This document shows, one piece after another, positions 25,036 to 33,708 of a stretch of 64,000 nucleotides of DNA; within the stretch, counting starts at the first letter, position 1, and every line of letters begins with the position of its first letter. Made by a program: the position numbers and the translations under genes. A model generated the notes under the pieces. The model made no database searches and was not told the origin of the DNA. It saw only the letters and a list, made by a program, of their open reading frames with translations. The DNA is from Rhodoblastus sp. 17X3 (lineage in GTDB: Bacteria > Pseudomonadota > Alphaproteobacteria > Rhizobiales > Beijerinckiaceae). The DNA lies in the NCBI RefSeq assembly GCF_030056575.1, contig NZ_JASHHX010000001.1:310001-374000 (forward strand). Direction: 5' to 3'.

Positions 25036-27164
25036 GCGCTTGCCGCCTGCTGAAAGAAGCGCGCGCGGCGCGCATAAAGTGTGGCGATGGACGATAGGGC
25101 GGCTTCAATCCGTATGGCGCGGGCCGCTTCTTCCGGCCGCTCGGATCGCCGGATTTCAAACCAGGCCCGCGCGGCGGCGAGCGCATCGAGCGCGTCGGAG
25201 CGGGACCGGCCCTCGGCGACGGGCCGGAGGCCGCTTTTGGCGACCGCCGCCGCCTCGGCGTCGGAGGCCAGCAGCATGCGCAGACGAAAAACCTCGCGGC
25301 CAAGGCGCAGGGCGTCGAAGGCGGCGCGCATGGCGGGATGGGCTTCGATATCGGCCGCCCGCAGGCGCGCGCTCAGCAGGCGCATGCGGTCATGCATCCG
25401 GCTCTCCCATTGGCGCGGGTCGATCGGCGCTTTGGAACGCAGCACGGCGAACAAGTCGCGCTGCAATTCGCGCAGCAAATGGCGCTTCAGGCGGCGGGCG
25501 TCCACCGGCAGCACGATCCGGTAGACCAGCGCCGTGACGATGCAGCCCAGAGTGATCGCGAAGGCGTTGTTGAGAAAGGCGATTGGATCGAAGACCATCG
25601 GATTGGAGGGCGCGAGCAGCGTGATCAGGAAGACCGTGAAGCCCTGCGCGAAAAAGGCCGCCGCCGGCGATGTCGCCGCAGCGGCGCCGAACGCCAGCGG
25701 CGGCGCGAGCCACATGGCGAGAAGGGCGAAGCTGTCGATCTGCGGCAGCACCCAAAGCAGATAGAACAGGCCGAGCAGCGCCGCCGCGGCCGTGCCCCAG
25801 GCGAATTGCACGAGATCCGAGGACGGGCGTTCGCGCAGGGCGAACAGGCCGATGGTCGGGACGACGCCCAGCATCATCATGGGGCCTTGCGGCCAGGCGA
25901 GGCCGATCCAGAGGGTTCCGGCGACGAGGACCGCGATGGCGGCGCGCGCCGCATTCAACCGGGCCCAGGCCCAATCCAGATGCGTCGCATTGCGGAGGAC
26001 GCCGCCATCGCCGCGACCCGTTTCAAGCCGGATCAAACCCGCAAATCCCCGCGCCAGCACGTCGAGAAAATCGCCAAGCTTGTCTGCGGCGATCAGCGTC
26101 GCCTCGGTCAAGTCGCGCGCGTCATCCGCGCGTCCGGTGAAAAGAGCGTCCAGTTCATCGGAGAGGCGGCGCAATTCCGCCGCCACCTGTTCGAGCGCGC
26201 CCGGATCGCGGCGGGCCAAGGCGGCGTCGGCCCTGGCGAGAAGCGCATCCGCTTCGCGCGCCCAACCCGCCGCCTGCGTTTCCGAACAGGCCGGTTGAGC
26301 GAGAAAGTCGCGCAGTCCGGGCGCCGCGCCCAGGGCGCCATGCAACGCGGCGGCGGCGGCGCGCAGGGACGGCGCCGCCCCGGCGACCTCCGGCGTCTCC
26401 GCGACCGCGAAGCGGATCGCGTCATCGAGGCCGCCGAGCCGCATCCCGAGCTTGTGCAGGCGCGACGCAAGCGCGCCGCCCGGCCCGGCCTGAAGCGCGG
26501 CGCGGCCGACCGCGACAAGATCGGCCAGCAGATCCCACAGCAGGGCGTCAAGACGGCGTTGCGCCGTATGTCCCGTCAGAAGCGCGCCGACCAGGCCGGA
26601 AACAATGACGCCGAGCCCAACGGCGCCAAGACGCGCCATGGCGACGTAGAAAATGCTCTCCGGCGCATCCGCGGCGGGCAGCGCGATCAAGGCGACCGTA
26701 TAGCCCGCCAGCACCGCGCCATAGGACCGATGGCCGCGCAACAGGGTGGACGCGGCCGTGCAGAGCGCCATCCAGACCGCGAGCCCGAGCAGAAACAGTT
26801 CGGGCGCCTGCGCGAAAAAGGCCATCAGCGTCAAAGCCGCGAGGCCGCCGAGGAGAGTTCCGCCGAGCCGGAAAAGGCTCTTTTCGAGGATCATGCCCTG
26901 CACCGGATTGGCCACCAGCATTACGGTGGTCAAGGCCGAATAAGGCGTGTCCAGCTGAAACAGGAAGGCGACCAACAGGGCGGTCAAGCCCGCGACCACC
27001 GTGCGCGCCGCATGCAGCGCCGCGGCGGGCGTGACAAGATGCGCGGCGAGCGCGCGCAAGCGGGCGATGGGCGCAATCAGCAGGGCCGCGACCGCCAGAT
27101 GCGGCCAGTCTCGCGCTGAACTGGCGTCGCGATCGGCCGCGACGGGCGATGCAGCCAGCGTCAT
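25032..27164 (-). CDS. FUSC family efflux permease (aromatic-acid exporter type)
   Basis: 710 residues with two clusters of transmembrane helices (about 40-190 and 395-540) and cytoplasmic parts between and after, the layout of AaeB-like FUSC transporters. Recognisable stretches are LDTPYSALTTVMLVANPVQG in the first cluster and WPQGPMMMLGVVPTIGLFAL in the second. It probably exports aromatic carboxylates or related toxic acids with the DUF1656 and HlyD partners. It overlaps the marR gene upstream by 4 bp, so it is translationally coupled to its own regulator. The substrate cannot be read from sequence. Confidence 0.85.
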   Translation of the reverse strand: MTLAASPVAADRDASSARDWPHLAVAALLIAPIARLRALAAHLVTPAAALHAARTVVAGLTALLVAFLFQLDTPYSALTTVMLVANPVQGMILEKSLFRLGGTLLGGLAALTLMAFFAQAPELFLLGLAVWMALCTAASTLLRGHRSYGAVLAGYTVALIALPAADAPESIFYVAMARLGAVGLGVIVSGLVGALLTGHTAQRRLDALLWDLLADLVAVGRAALQAGPGGALASRLHKLGMRLGGLDDAIRFAVAETPEVAGAAPSLRAAAAALHGALGAAPGLRDFLAQPACSETQAAGWAREADALLARADAALARRDPGALEQVAAELRRLSDELDALFTGRADDARDLTEATLIAADKLGDFLDVLARGFAGLIRLETGRGDGGVLRNATHLDWAWARLNAARAAIAVLVAGTLWIGLAWPQGPMMMLGVVPTIGLFALRERPSSDLVQFAWGTAAAALLGLFYLLWVLPQIDSFALLAMWLAPPLAFGAAAATSPAAAFFAQGFTVFLITLLAPSNPMVFDPIAFLNNAFAITLGCIVTALVYRIVLPVDARRLKRHLLRELQRDLFAVLRSKAPIDPRQWESRMHDRMRLLSARLRAADIEAHPAMRAAFDALRLGREVFRLRMLLASDAEAAAVAKSGLRPVAEGRSRSDALDALAAARAWFEIRRSERPEEAARAIRIEAALSSIATLYARRARFFQQAASA

Positions 27165-27619
27165 GCGCTATCCTTGAGGCTCTGCGCCAGATCCTGCAGC
27201 CGCTGCGCATTGTCGAAGATCTGGTCGAAAACCCGCATGCAGGTGGCGAGATCGCTTTCCGCGACCCCGGAAAGCAGCTCCCGGCGCACCCGTTTCGCGA
27301 CATCCGCAGTCAATTGGTAGATTTCCCGGCCGGCGGGCGTCATGTGCAGGGTCTTGCCGCGGCGGTCGTGTGGATCGGTCCGGCGGGTGACGAAGCCCTG
27401 CTGCTCCAGGCGGTCGACGAGCTGGCCCAGCGAGGGGCGCTCCATTTCCAGCGTCTCCGCCAGATCCTTGGGGCGGACGCCATCGCCAAGCTCGCCGAGA
27501 TAGAACAGGGGGCGACAGGTCGCGGAGGTCAGCCCGAAACGGGAGAGTTCAGCGTCCATGATCGCCCGCCAGCGGCGGGTGAGCAGGATCGCGCTATTGA
27601 CGAATGCCTCGGGGGTCAT
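27161..27619 (-). CDS. MarR family transcriptional regulator of the efflux operon
   Basis: 152 residues. The winged helix is visible as RPLFYLGELGDGVRPKDLAE then TLEMERPSLGQLVDRLEQQG and FVTRRTDPHDRRGKTLHMTP, the last being the DRR wing motif of the family. MarR proteins repress by binding palindromes and release on binding phenolic ligands. It is first in the operon and overlaps the FUSC gene. An inverted repeat at 27630-27653 lies directly upstream, so autorepression of the whole operon is likely. Confidence 0.9.
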   Translation of the reverse strand: MTPEAFVNSAILLTRRWRAIMDAELSRFGLTSATCRPLFYLGELGDGVRPKDLAETLEMERPSLGQLVDRLEQQGFVTRRTDPHDRRGKTLHMTPAGREIYQLTADVAKRVRRELLSGVAESDLATCMRVFDQIFDNAQRLQDLAQSLKDSA

Positions 27620-27629
27620 GGAATGAGCC

Positions 27630-27658
27630 TAATGATAAGTGTCAATATCATTAGCTAA
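27630..27658 (-). promoter_or_regulatory. Inverted repeat, probable MarR operator
   Basis: TAATGATA (27630-27637) and TATCATTA (27646-27653) are perfect inverted arms with 8 nt between; a second small palindrome TTAGCTAA overlaps at 27651-27658. It lies 10-40 bp before the marR start, inside the promoter region, and includes TTGACA-like sequence on the minus strand. Confidence 0.65.
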
Positions 27659-27799
27659 CTAACTATATATTCGGGTCGGCCTTGTCAAGCCGTCATCAAG
27701 CGATCGCCTTCGCGGTTTTTTTCGATTAGGGAGCAAGGACCGGAGTGCGGCGAGGACCGGGCGCGCCTATCTTGCCGAGAGATTGGAAAGGCCGTCACG

Positions 27800-28890
27800 A
27801 TGATCCGGACGATGGAAAATGCGCCGCCGTTTATAGAGGCCGCCCTGGACGACAACTTGTGCTGAGCCGCCGTGGCGGCGCGCGACGGCTCATTCGACGG
27901 CAGGTTCTATTATTCCGTGGCGACGACCGGGGTCTATTGCCGCCCTTCTTGCCCGTCGCGGCAGGCGAGGCGTGAGAATGTCCGTTTCCATGCGACGCGC
28001 GGCGCGGCGGAAGCGGCGGGCTTTCGCCCCTGCAAACGCTGCAAGCCGGACCTGGCGTCGTTGCGGGAGCGCCATGCGCGGTCAGTGGCGCAGGCCTGCC
28101 GCTTGATCGAGACCGCCGAGGAGCCGCCCGCGCTGGAGCGTCTCGCCGGGGCCGTCGGCCTCAGCCCTTATCACTTTCATCGCGTCTTCAAAGCTGTCGC
28201 CGGCGTGACGCCCAAGGCTTACGCGGCTGCCGATCGGCATAAGCGCGTCCGCGCCAATCTCAAGACAAGCGAGAGCGTGACCGGCGCTATTCACGACTCC
28301 GGCTTCAATTCGAGCGGCCGTTTCTACGCCAGATCGTCGGAAGCGCTCGGCATGACTCCGACGGATTTCCGCGACGGCGGCAGGGGCGTCGAAATGTGTT
28401 TCGCGATCGGGGAATGTTCGCTCGGTTCGATTCTGGTCGCGGCCACCGGCAAAGGCGTGGCGGCCATTTCGCTGGGCGACGATCCCGAAGCGCTGCTTCG
28501 CGAGCTGGAGGACAGCTTTCCAAAAGCGAAGCTGATCGGCGGCGACGCCGCGTTCGAGCGGATCGTCGCCGCGGTGGTCGGACTGGTCGAGCGGCCGGCG
28601 GGCGGCTTCGAGCTCCCGCTCGACGTGCAGGGAACCGCCTTCCAACACCGCGTCTGACAGGCTCTGCGCGACATCCCGGCCGGCGCGACGGCGACCTATG
28701 CGCAAATCGCCGAACGGATCGGCGCGCCGACGGCGGTCCGCGCCGTCGTCGGGGCTTGCGCGGCCAACAAGCTCGCTGTGGCCATTCCCTGTCATCGCGT
28801 CATCCGCAATGACGGTTCGCTGTCAGGCTATCGCTGGGGGTGGAGCGGAAACGCGCCTTGCTCGCAAAAGAGTCGGGTGAGTCGGAATGA
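27800..28890 (+). pseudogene. ada: ada pseudogene: two in-frame TGA codons and a 1-bp deletion
   Basis: From ATG 27800 the frame encodes the start of a full-length Ada (methylphosphotriester sensor, AraC-type HTH and O6-methylguanine methyltransferase). TGA at 27863-27865 falls where Ada proteins have Trp in W-x-x-V-x-x-R-D; TGA at 28655-28657 falls on the Trp of FQ-x-x-VW-QAL. After GYRWG one G is missing from a G run, and reading one frame over restores VERKRALLAKESGESE and TGA at 28888. The Zn ligands (CRPSC, CKRC), the HTH (LSPYHFHRVFKAVAGVTPKA) and the catalytic PCHRV are intact. The gene looks recently inactivated, unless the lesions are sequence errors. Without readthrough the longest product lacks the methyltransferase end. 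Confidence 0.8.
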
Positions 28891-28903
28891 CGGCGGGCGC
28901 AGT

Positions 28904-29560
28904 CTAGGCTTTGCCCTGCGCCAGCAGCTCCACATAGGCCTCCATCGAAAGCTCCCCGCCTGCGCCCGCGACCTGCGCCCGATCCTGCGCGGGGATCGCC
29001 TCCTGCACAATGTCCAATCGCTTCCAGCCGGGCAGGGGCGCCTCGCGGTCCGGCTGGGGGACATATTTGGACTGCGCGAGTTTCTGGTGCGGATGGATGT
29101 AGCGGGGGCAATTGACCCAGATCGCCTCGACCGCGACGCCGACCAGGAATTCCGCGCCGGGGTAATTCTCCAGGAGCGGGTGATCGAACAGGATCTCGGC
29201 GTCGCCCTGCACGCGCAGACGGTTGGGCGTCTGGAAATCGATGAACAGCAGCCCGACTTGCGGAACGTTCATCAGGTTTCCGGCTGAATAATACATCCCG
29301 TTGCCGTCATACCAGGGGAAGACCAGCGTGGACGGGCCTGTGATTGTCACGAATCCGGGCGCCCCGCCCTTGTAGGAGACGGTTGGCCGGCCCGCCGTGT
29401 CGATTGTCGTGAGGAAGAACATGTCGAGCGACTGGATATAGGCGCTCTCTTCCTCCGAGAACGCATCATGGACGATGGCGTTTTCCATCAGGTCCGCCAT
29501 CCGGCGCGAGTCGAACTTGTCCTGCAATTCCCGATGCTGGTCGGTGTAAAACTTCGACAT
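28904..29560 (-). CDS. Pyridoxamine 5'-phosphate oxidase-like flavin protein
   Basis: 218 residues from ATG 29560 (MSKFYTDQHRELQDKFDSRR); a longer frame begins at 29695 but the upstream residues look unrelated, and a GGGG lies before the inner ATG. Domain marks are FFLTTIDTAGRPTVSYKGG, TLVFPWYDGNGMYYSAGNLM and VGLLFIDFQTPNRLRVQGDA, the split-barrel FMN fold. These stand-alone PNPOx-like proteins often reduce F420- or FMN-dependent substrates or bind haem; the exact reaction is unknown. It converges with the ada pseudogene, 13 bp away. Confidence 0.8.
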   Translation of the reverse strand: MSKFYTDQHRELQDKFDSRRMADLMENAIVHDAFSEEESAYIQSLDMFFLTTIDTAGRPTVSYKGGAPGFVTITGPSTLVFPWYDGNGMYYSAGNLMNVPQVGLLFIDFQTPNRLRVQGDAEILFDHPLLENYPGAEFLVGVAVEAIWVNCPRYIHPHQKLAQSKYVPQPDREAPLPGWKRLDIVQEAIPAQDRAQVAGAGGELSMEAYVELLAQGKA

Positions 29561-29895
29561 CGCAAGTCGCCCCTGATCGATGCTGGCGGAACCCGGGTTC
29601 GCGCAATATGCGAGGATCCCATCGTCGGAAAAGAATTGGCAAGAGGCCGCTCCCGAAAGCAGCCGGGAAAGCGCAGGCTTTTTCATGGAAATCATTTAGG
29701 TTCATTGGACCTGTTGTCGGGCGCAGTAGCGCTCGATGCGATCACTTCATGCGATCACTTCGCCCTGACGCCCCCGGATTCCGCTCTCCGCTCGAATTAA
29801 GGAGAACGAACCGCCTCGCCGAATTGATCCTCCGCATTGTCAGAACCCTCGATTGCGAGGATCATATTCGCAATATCGAAGCGGATATCGCGATC
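29561..29895. other. Divergent intergenic region
   Basis: 335 bp between the PNPOx-like gene and the tandem-repeat gene. A frame open on the plus strand from 29608 joins the repeat gene but its codons look non-coding before 29896. A plausible SD (AAGGAG at about 29800) has no good start at the right distance in that frame. No RNA gene is seen. Confidence 0.45.
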
Positions 29896-30903
29896 ATGAC
29901 TTATCAGGTCGGCTATAATCCGGACGGGTCTTATCTGGCATTGGTCACCGGCGCCGACGCGCAGCCCTACAATTGGTATAATGCTTATTTCTCTGCGAGC
30001 GGACAGATAACTGGTTATTGGTTGGCAAATTCTGATGGAAGCTACACGTATGATGAAATAGACTATGATAATTCAAAGCCATATTCCTTGCTTCAGGTCG
30101 AAATCAACTCCAGCGGACAGGCCACGAGCGAGTTCACCAACAATCACGATGGAACGCACACCTCCGTGGTGTTCGATACGACTGATACACAGAGCTACGC
30201 CGCTTATTACGCGACGTTGAGCGCCTCCGGCCAGACGGAGAGCGTTTTTTTCCAGAACCACGACGGCACGGCTGGATCCGTCGCCTATGACTATGACAAT
30301 AGCCAGACGTGGACGACTTTCACGGCCGATTACGTTGCCGGAGGCGCGCTCAGAGACGTCGCGTACAAGGACGACGGCGGAAGCGGCGTCTACGTCCAAT
30401 ACGACTATGACAATACGCAGAGCTGGAGCGCATATCAGAGCGTTTACGACGTGAACGGCGCTGTCATCCGGGAATATTTCGCCAATCGCGATGGCACGGC
30501 GCTATCGGTCGTGCACGATATTTACGATTCCGGGTTCAATTATGTTTTCGAAAACATAGCCACGCTGACCAATGCCCTGGGCGTCGTCCTCGACAAGGCG
30601 TGGAACGAGGCGAACGGGGCTCAATATAACGAAGAAAATGTCATGATTGGCGATCAAATCGATCCCGCCGCCGCGCCGAGAGTCACGATTTACGCTCCGG
30701 GGCATATCCTTGCGAAGGAATCATTCGGGACGCGTTTTTATTCTGCAACATACTATGATTGGAGCAACACGGAATACTGGTCGCAGGTTGTCGAGAATAA
30801 TGGCGGGGAAACCATCCTTGACGACGACGGGTCGACAAGCCACTTTTATCGCGGCCAGCCAGGCTACATTAACTTCAGCCTGTATTACGGATTTCCGTTC
30901 TGA
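29896..30903 (+). CDS. Protein with five tandem 38-residue YD-like repeats
   Basis: 335 residues from ATG 29896 (MTYQVGYNPDGSYLALV), although the frame is open further upstream. Residues 17-206 are five repeats of exactly 38 residues (29944-30513, period 114 nt). Each starts near a YDYDN-like turn, has aromatic residues, then a Gly at position 20 and an Asp-Gly at about 31-32, for example YDYDNSQTWTTFTADYVAGG and YDYDNTQSWSAYQSVYDVNG. Asp/Asn-Gly turns with alternating aromatic residues resemble secreted calcium-binding or adhesin repeats. There is no signal peptide; RTX-like C-terminal secretion is possible but no GGxGxD nonapeptide is seen. The last 130 residues are not repetitive. Function unknown. 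Confidence 0.6.
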   Translation: MTYQVGYNPDGSYLALVTGADAQPYNWYNAYFSASGQITGYWLANSDGSYTYDEIDYDNSKPYSLLQVEINSSGQATSEFTNNHDGTHTSVVFDTTDTQSYAAYYATLSASGQTESVFFQNHDGTAGSVAYDYDNSQTWTTFTADYVAGGALRDVAYKDDGGSGVYVQYDYDNTQSWSAYQSVYDVNGAVIREYFANRDGTALSVVHDIYDSGFNYVFENIATLTNALGVVLDKAWNEANGAQYNEENVMIGDQIDPAAAPRVTIYAPGHILAKESFGTRFYSATYYDWSNTEYWSQVVENNGGETILDDDGSTSHFYRGQPGYINFSLYYGFPF

Positions 30904-31034
30904 GATATCATGGCGATACGAATTCATTGTCGCATCACCATTTTGAAAACCTCGGCGGTGTAGGGCGCGCCCCGAGCCGATAGCCGACAATGGCGTCATT
31001 TGCTCGAAGGATCGCGCTGGCGCCGTCAGGGACT

Positions 31035-31829
31035 TCACATTTTCGTCTTCGAGCGAAAATTGACCGGCAGGTCGAAGGTCAGCTCATTGTCCGCGATTTC
31101 CGGCGGCGGCGGCGGGGTGGGATCGGCGCGCTTCATCATGGCGATCGCCGCCGTTTCGAAAATGGCGTCGCGTTCGCCCGGCGCGGCTTCCGCCTTGAGC
31201 AGATGGCCCATGCGGTCGATCCGAAAGCGCACGACGACGGTCGCGCTGCGTCCGCCGCCCTCGGCGGGATAGCGCTTGGCGCGGTCGAGATGGGCGACCA
31301 GCTTCTTTTGCCAGGTCATGCGCGCGAGCCGCGCCTGTTCGCCGAGGCCCGGCGCCGGGGCGCGCGCCTGCGTGGACTCGCGCGCCGCGAGCGAGCTTGG
31401 GGCGGCGGCGGCTTCGGACGCTTGCGCGGCTTCCGAAGCGGCGGTCGCGTTCTGCGTGACCTTGGGCTTGTCCTCGGTCGGCTTGTTGCGGGCCGGCGCG
31501 GCTTGCTGCTCCGCCTCTTCGGTGTCCAGCGCCTTGGCCTCGGGCAGGTCGCTTTCCTCGATCTTCTTCTCCTGCGCGAGCGCGGCGGCGGCGGCGGTCG
31601 AGCTGTCTGCCTCGGGGCCGGGCGGCAGGAAGGAAGGTTCACGATGCGGCGCCTCGAATTCCAGCGCGACCTCGGTCGCGTTCGCGCCCAACTCGCTGTC
31701 CTCGTCGGCGTCGGCGAGGCAAAAGGCGCCCAGCGCGACCGCGCCGCCATGCAGGAAGACGGCGGCTGTCGCGGCGATAAGCCAGGGCCAGGCGAGTCGG
31801 CGCTGCGGCTCGGCTGAGAAAATCTTCAT
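31035..31829 (-). CDS. tonB: TonB energy transducer
   Basis: 264 residues. One N-terminal membrane helix (AWPWLIAATAAVFLHGGAVA) is followed by a long Ala-, Glu- and Pro-rich periplasmic linker and a C-terminal TonB domain: WQKKLVAHLDRAKRYPAEGG then VVVRFRIDRMGHLLKAEAAP. It couples proton motive force harvested by ExbBD to the outer-membrane receptor. It is the last gene of the iron operon and overlaps exbD by 4 bp. Confidence 0.9.
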   Translation of the reverse strand: MKIFSAEPQRRLAWPWLIAATAAVFLHGGAVALGAFCLADADEDSELGANATEVALEFEAPHREPSFLPPGPEADSSTAAAAALAQEKKIEESDLPEAKALDTEEAEQQAAPARNKPTEDKPKVTQNATAASEAAQASEAAAAPSSLAARESTQARAPAPGLGEQARLARMTWQKKLVAHLDRAKRYPAEGGGRSATVVVRFRIDRMGHLLKAEAAPGERDAIFETAAIAMMKRADPTPPPPPEIADNELTFDLPVNFRSKTKM

Positions 31830-32278
31830 GGCTGTCCTCCTGTCGCGGCCTGCCCTTTCCCCGCCTCCAGCGCCACCAGTGCGATCTTGGAATAGCCGGC
31901 GCCCTTGATCAGTTCGAGCACGGCCATCAGCTCGCCATAGGCCGCCGTCTTGTCTGCGCGCAGATAGATGCGGCGATCCTTCGCCTCGCCCGCTTCCTCT
32001 CCGATCCGGCGGACCAGATCCGCGCGGGCGACCTGCGCCTCGCCCACCGCCAGCGAGAGGTCTGCCTTGATGCTCACATAGATCGGCTTGTCCGGCTTTT
32101 TCTGGGGCGTGGCGCTGGCGGTCGGCAGGTCGATCGGCAGGTCGACCGTCGAGATCGGCGCCGCCACCATGAAGATGATCAGCAGGACGAGAATGACGTC
32201 GATGAAGGGCGTGACATTGATGTCATGCGCTTCGGCGAAATCGTCGTCGCCTTCGCTGGAAGGAATAGACGCGGCCAT
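31826..32278 (-). CDS. exbD: ExbD, TonB-system proton channel subunit
   Basis: 150 residues. The N-terminus HDINVTPFIDVILVLLIIFM is the ExbD/TolR signature, with the channel Asp in the single membrane helix. The periplasmic part carries KPIYVSIKADLSLAVGEAQV and IYLRADKTAAYGELMAVLEL. It pairs with ExbB 3 bp upstream and overlaps tonB. Confidence 0.92.
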   Translation of the reverse strand: MAASIPSSEGDDDFAEAHDINVTPFIDVILVLLIIFMVAAPISTVDLPIDLPTASATPQKKPDKPIYVSIKADLSLAVGEAQVARADLVRRIGEEAGEAKDRRIYLRADKTAAYGELMAVLELIKGAGYSKIALVALEAGKGQAATGGQP

Positions 32279-32281
32279 GGC

Positions 32282-32980
32282 TCAGGCCTTTTCCACGGCC
32301 AAGGGCATCGCCGAGGGCGCGTCGAGGCGGTCGAGATCGCGCGACAGCAGCCGTCCAGCCGCGCCCGCGGCGCGCTGGACCAGTTCGAGATAGGCTTTGG
32401 ACGCGCGGGCGACCGAATTGTAGAAAACCACCGCCGGAATCGCCGCGACCAGTCCGATCGCTGTCGCCAGCAGAGCCTCGGCGATGCCCGGCGCGACCAC
32501 GGCGAGATTGGTGGTCTGGGCCTCGGAAATGCCGATGAAGCTGTTCATGATCCCCCAGACGGTGCCCAGCAATCCGACGAAGGGCGCCGTGGCGCCGATC
32601 GTGGCGAGAGCGCCGGCTCCGCGCCGTGTCGCAGCGGACTCCTCCCGGGCGATTTCCGAAAAGCGCGACGCCGCCCGTTCCTTGAGGCCGCTTTCGCGGG
32701 GCGCCCCAGCGGAAAGGCTGCATTCGCGCGCGGCGGCGTGCAGCAGGCGCGACAGGACATTGCTCTCGGCGCTCAGTTCCGCGCGGGCCTCGGCCAGGCT
32801 GCCGGCGCCGTCGATGCGCTGGAGCGCCTCGGTGAGGCGCCGCCGCGCGCGCCCGACCTCGGTCATTTTGGCGATGAACACCGTCCATGCGACGAGGGAG
32901 GCGCCGGCGAGAATCCCCATGACGGCTTTGACGAAGAGAGTGGCGTTGAGGAACATGATCCAGGGCGACAATTCATGCAC
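32282..32980 (-). CDS. exbB: ExbB, TonB-system proton channel subunit
   Basis: 232 residues from GTG 32980, chosen because GGAG lies exactly 8 nt upstream; an ATG at 33025 would overlap the end of the dioxygenase gene and has no ribosome-binding site. The membrane helices follow MotA/TolQ/ExbB layout: [20 protein letters not shown] near the start, [20 protein letters not shown] and [20 protein letters not shown] later. It forms the pentameric stator around ExbD. Fourth gene in the iron operon. Confidence 0.9.
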   Translation of the reverse strand: MHELSPWIMFLNATLFVKAVMGILAGASLVAWTVFIAKMTEVGRARRRLTEALQRIDGAGSLAEARAELSAESNVLSRLLHAAARECSLSAGAPRESGLKERAASRFSEIAREESAATRRGAGALATIGATAPFVGLLGTVWGIMNSFIGISEAQTTNLAVVAPGIAEALLATAIGLVAAIPAVVFYNSVARASKAYLELVQRAAGAAGRLLSRDLDRLDAPSAMPLAVEKA

Positions 32981-33011
32981 GTCGGCGGCTCCGGGGCGTG
33001 AGAAAAAGCAT

Positions 33012-33695
33012 TCAGGCTTCCGCATGGGCGCGGATGAGATTGTGATAGACGTGGCTGAGTTTCAGGGTTTCCGGCGCGTCGATTCCGAGCTTGCCGGCGA
33101 CGCCCTGGATCGCCTGGTCGAGATCGAAGATCATCGCGCGGGCCTGCGGCTCGCGGATCATGCTCTGGATCCAGAAGAAGGAGGAGACCCGCGCGCCCCG
33201 CGTGACCGGCCGCACCAGATGAAGGCTGGACGCCGGATAGAGCACGAGATCGCCCGCGGGCAGTTTCACCTCATGCGCGCCGAACGCATCCTCGATCGCC
33301 AGTTCGCCGCCGTCGTAATCCTCGGGCTCGGAGAGGAAGAGTGTGGCCGAGAGATCGGTGCGAATGCGCAGGCCGGTCAGCGCGTCGCCGCGAATGGAAT
33401 TGTCGACATGCAGGCCGAAGGAGGCGCCGGCGCCATAGCGATTGAACAAAGGCGGAAAAATATGGCGCGGCACGGCCGCCGCGATGAAGAGCGGATGGCC
33501 CGTCAGCGCGGAGACGATTTTTTCGCCCAGCCGGCGCGCCAGCGCGGAATCGGGGGGCAATTGCTCGTTGTTCTTGACGGTGGCGGACTGGGCGCCGGCG
33601 GTGTGGCGGCCGTCCTCCCATGCGGCAGCGTCCATGAGGCCGCGAAATTCCGCGACCTCATGTTTGGCGATGACTTCGGGAAAGCAGACCAGCAC
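33012..33695 (-). CDS. piuC: Fe(II)/2-oxoglutarate dioxygenase, PiuC/PKHD-type
   Basis: 227 residues. The iron ligands are visible as HVDN (H..D) at about 96 and the distal His in [18 protein letters not shown], with Arg of the 2-oxoglutarate site downstream; [11 protein letters not shown] and [10 protein letters not shown] are typical of the PiuC/YbiX group. These cytoplasmic enzymes are co-transcribed with catecholate siderophore receptors and are thought to act on siderophore or a related metabolite; the substrate is not known. Here it lies 13 bp downstream of such a receptor. Confidence 0.9.
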   Translation of the reverse strand: MLVCFPEVIAKHEVAEFRGLMDAAAWEDGRHTAGAQSATVKNNEQLPPDSALARRLGEKIVSALTGHPLFIAAAVPRHIFPPLFNRYGAGASFGLHVDNSIRGDALTGLRIRTDLSATLFLSEPEDYDGGELAIEDAFGAHEVKLPAGDLVLYPASSLHLVRPVTRGARVSSFFWIQSMIREPQARAMIFDLDQAIQGVAGKLGIDAPETLKLSHVYHNLIRAHAEA

Positions 33696-33708
33696 TTCGT
33701 CCCCTCCC

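Noticed and set aside
25338-27119. 593-codon plus-strand frame opposite the FUSC gene
   Set aside because: Arg-, Gly- and Gln-rich shadow; the minus-strand gene has clear transmembrane segments and coupled neighbours.
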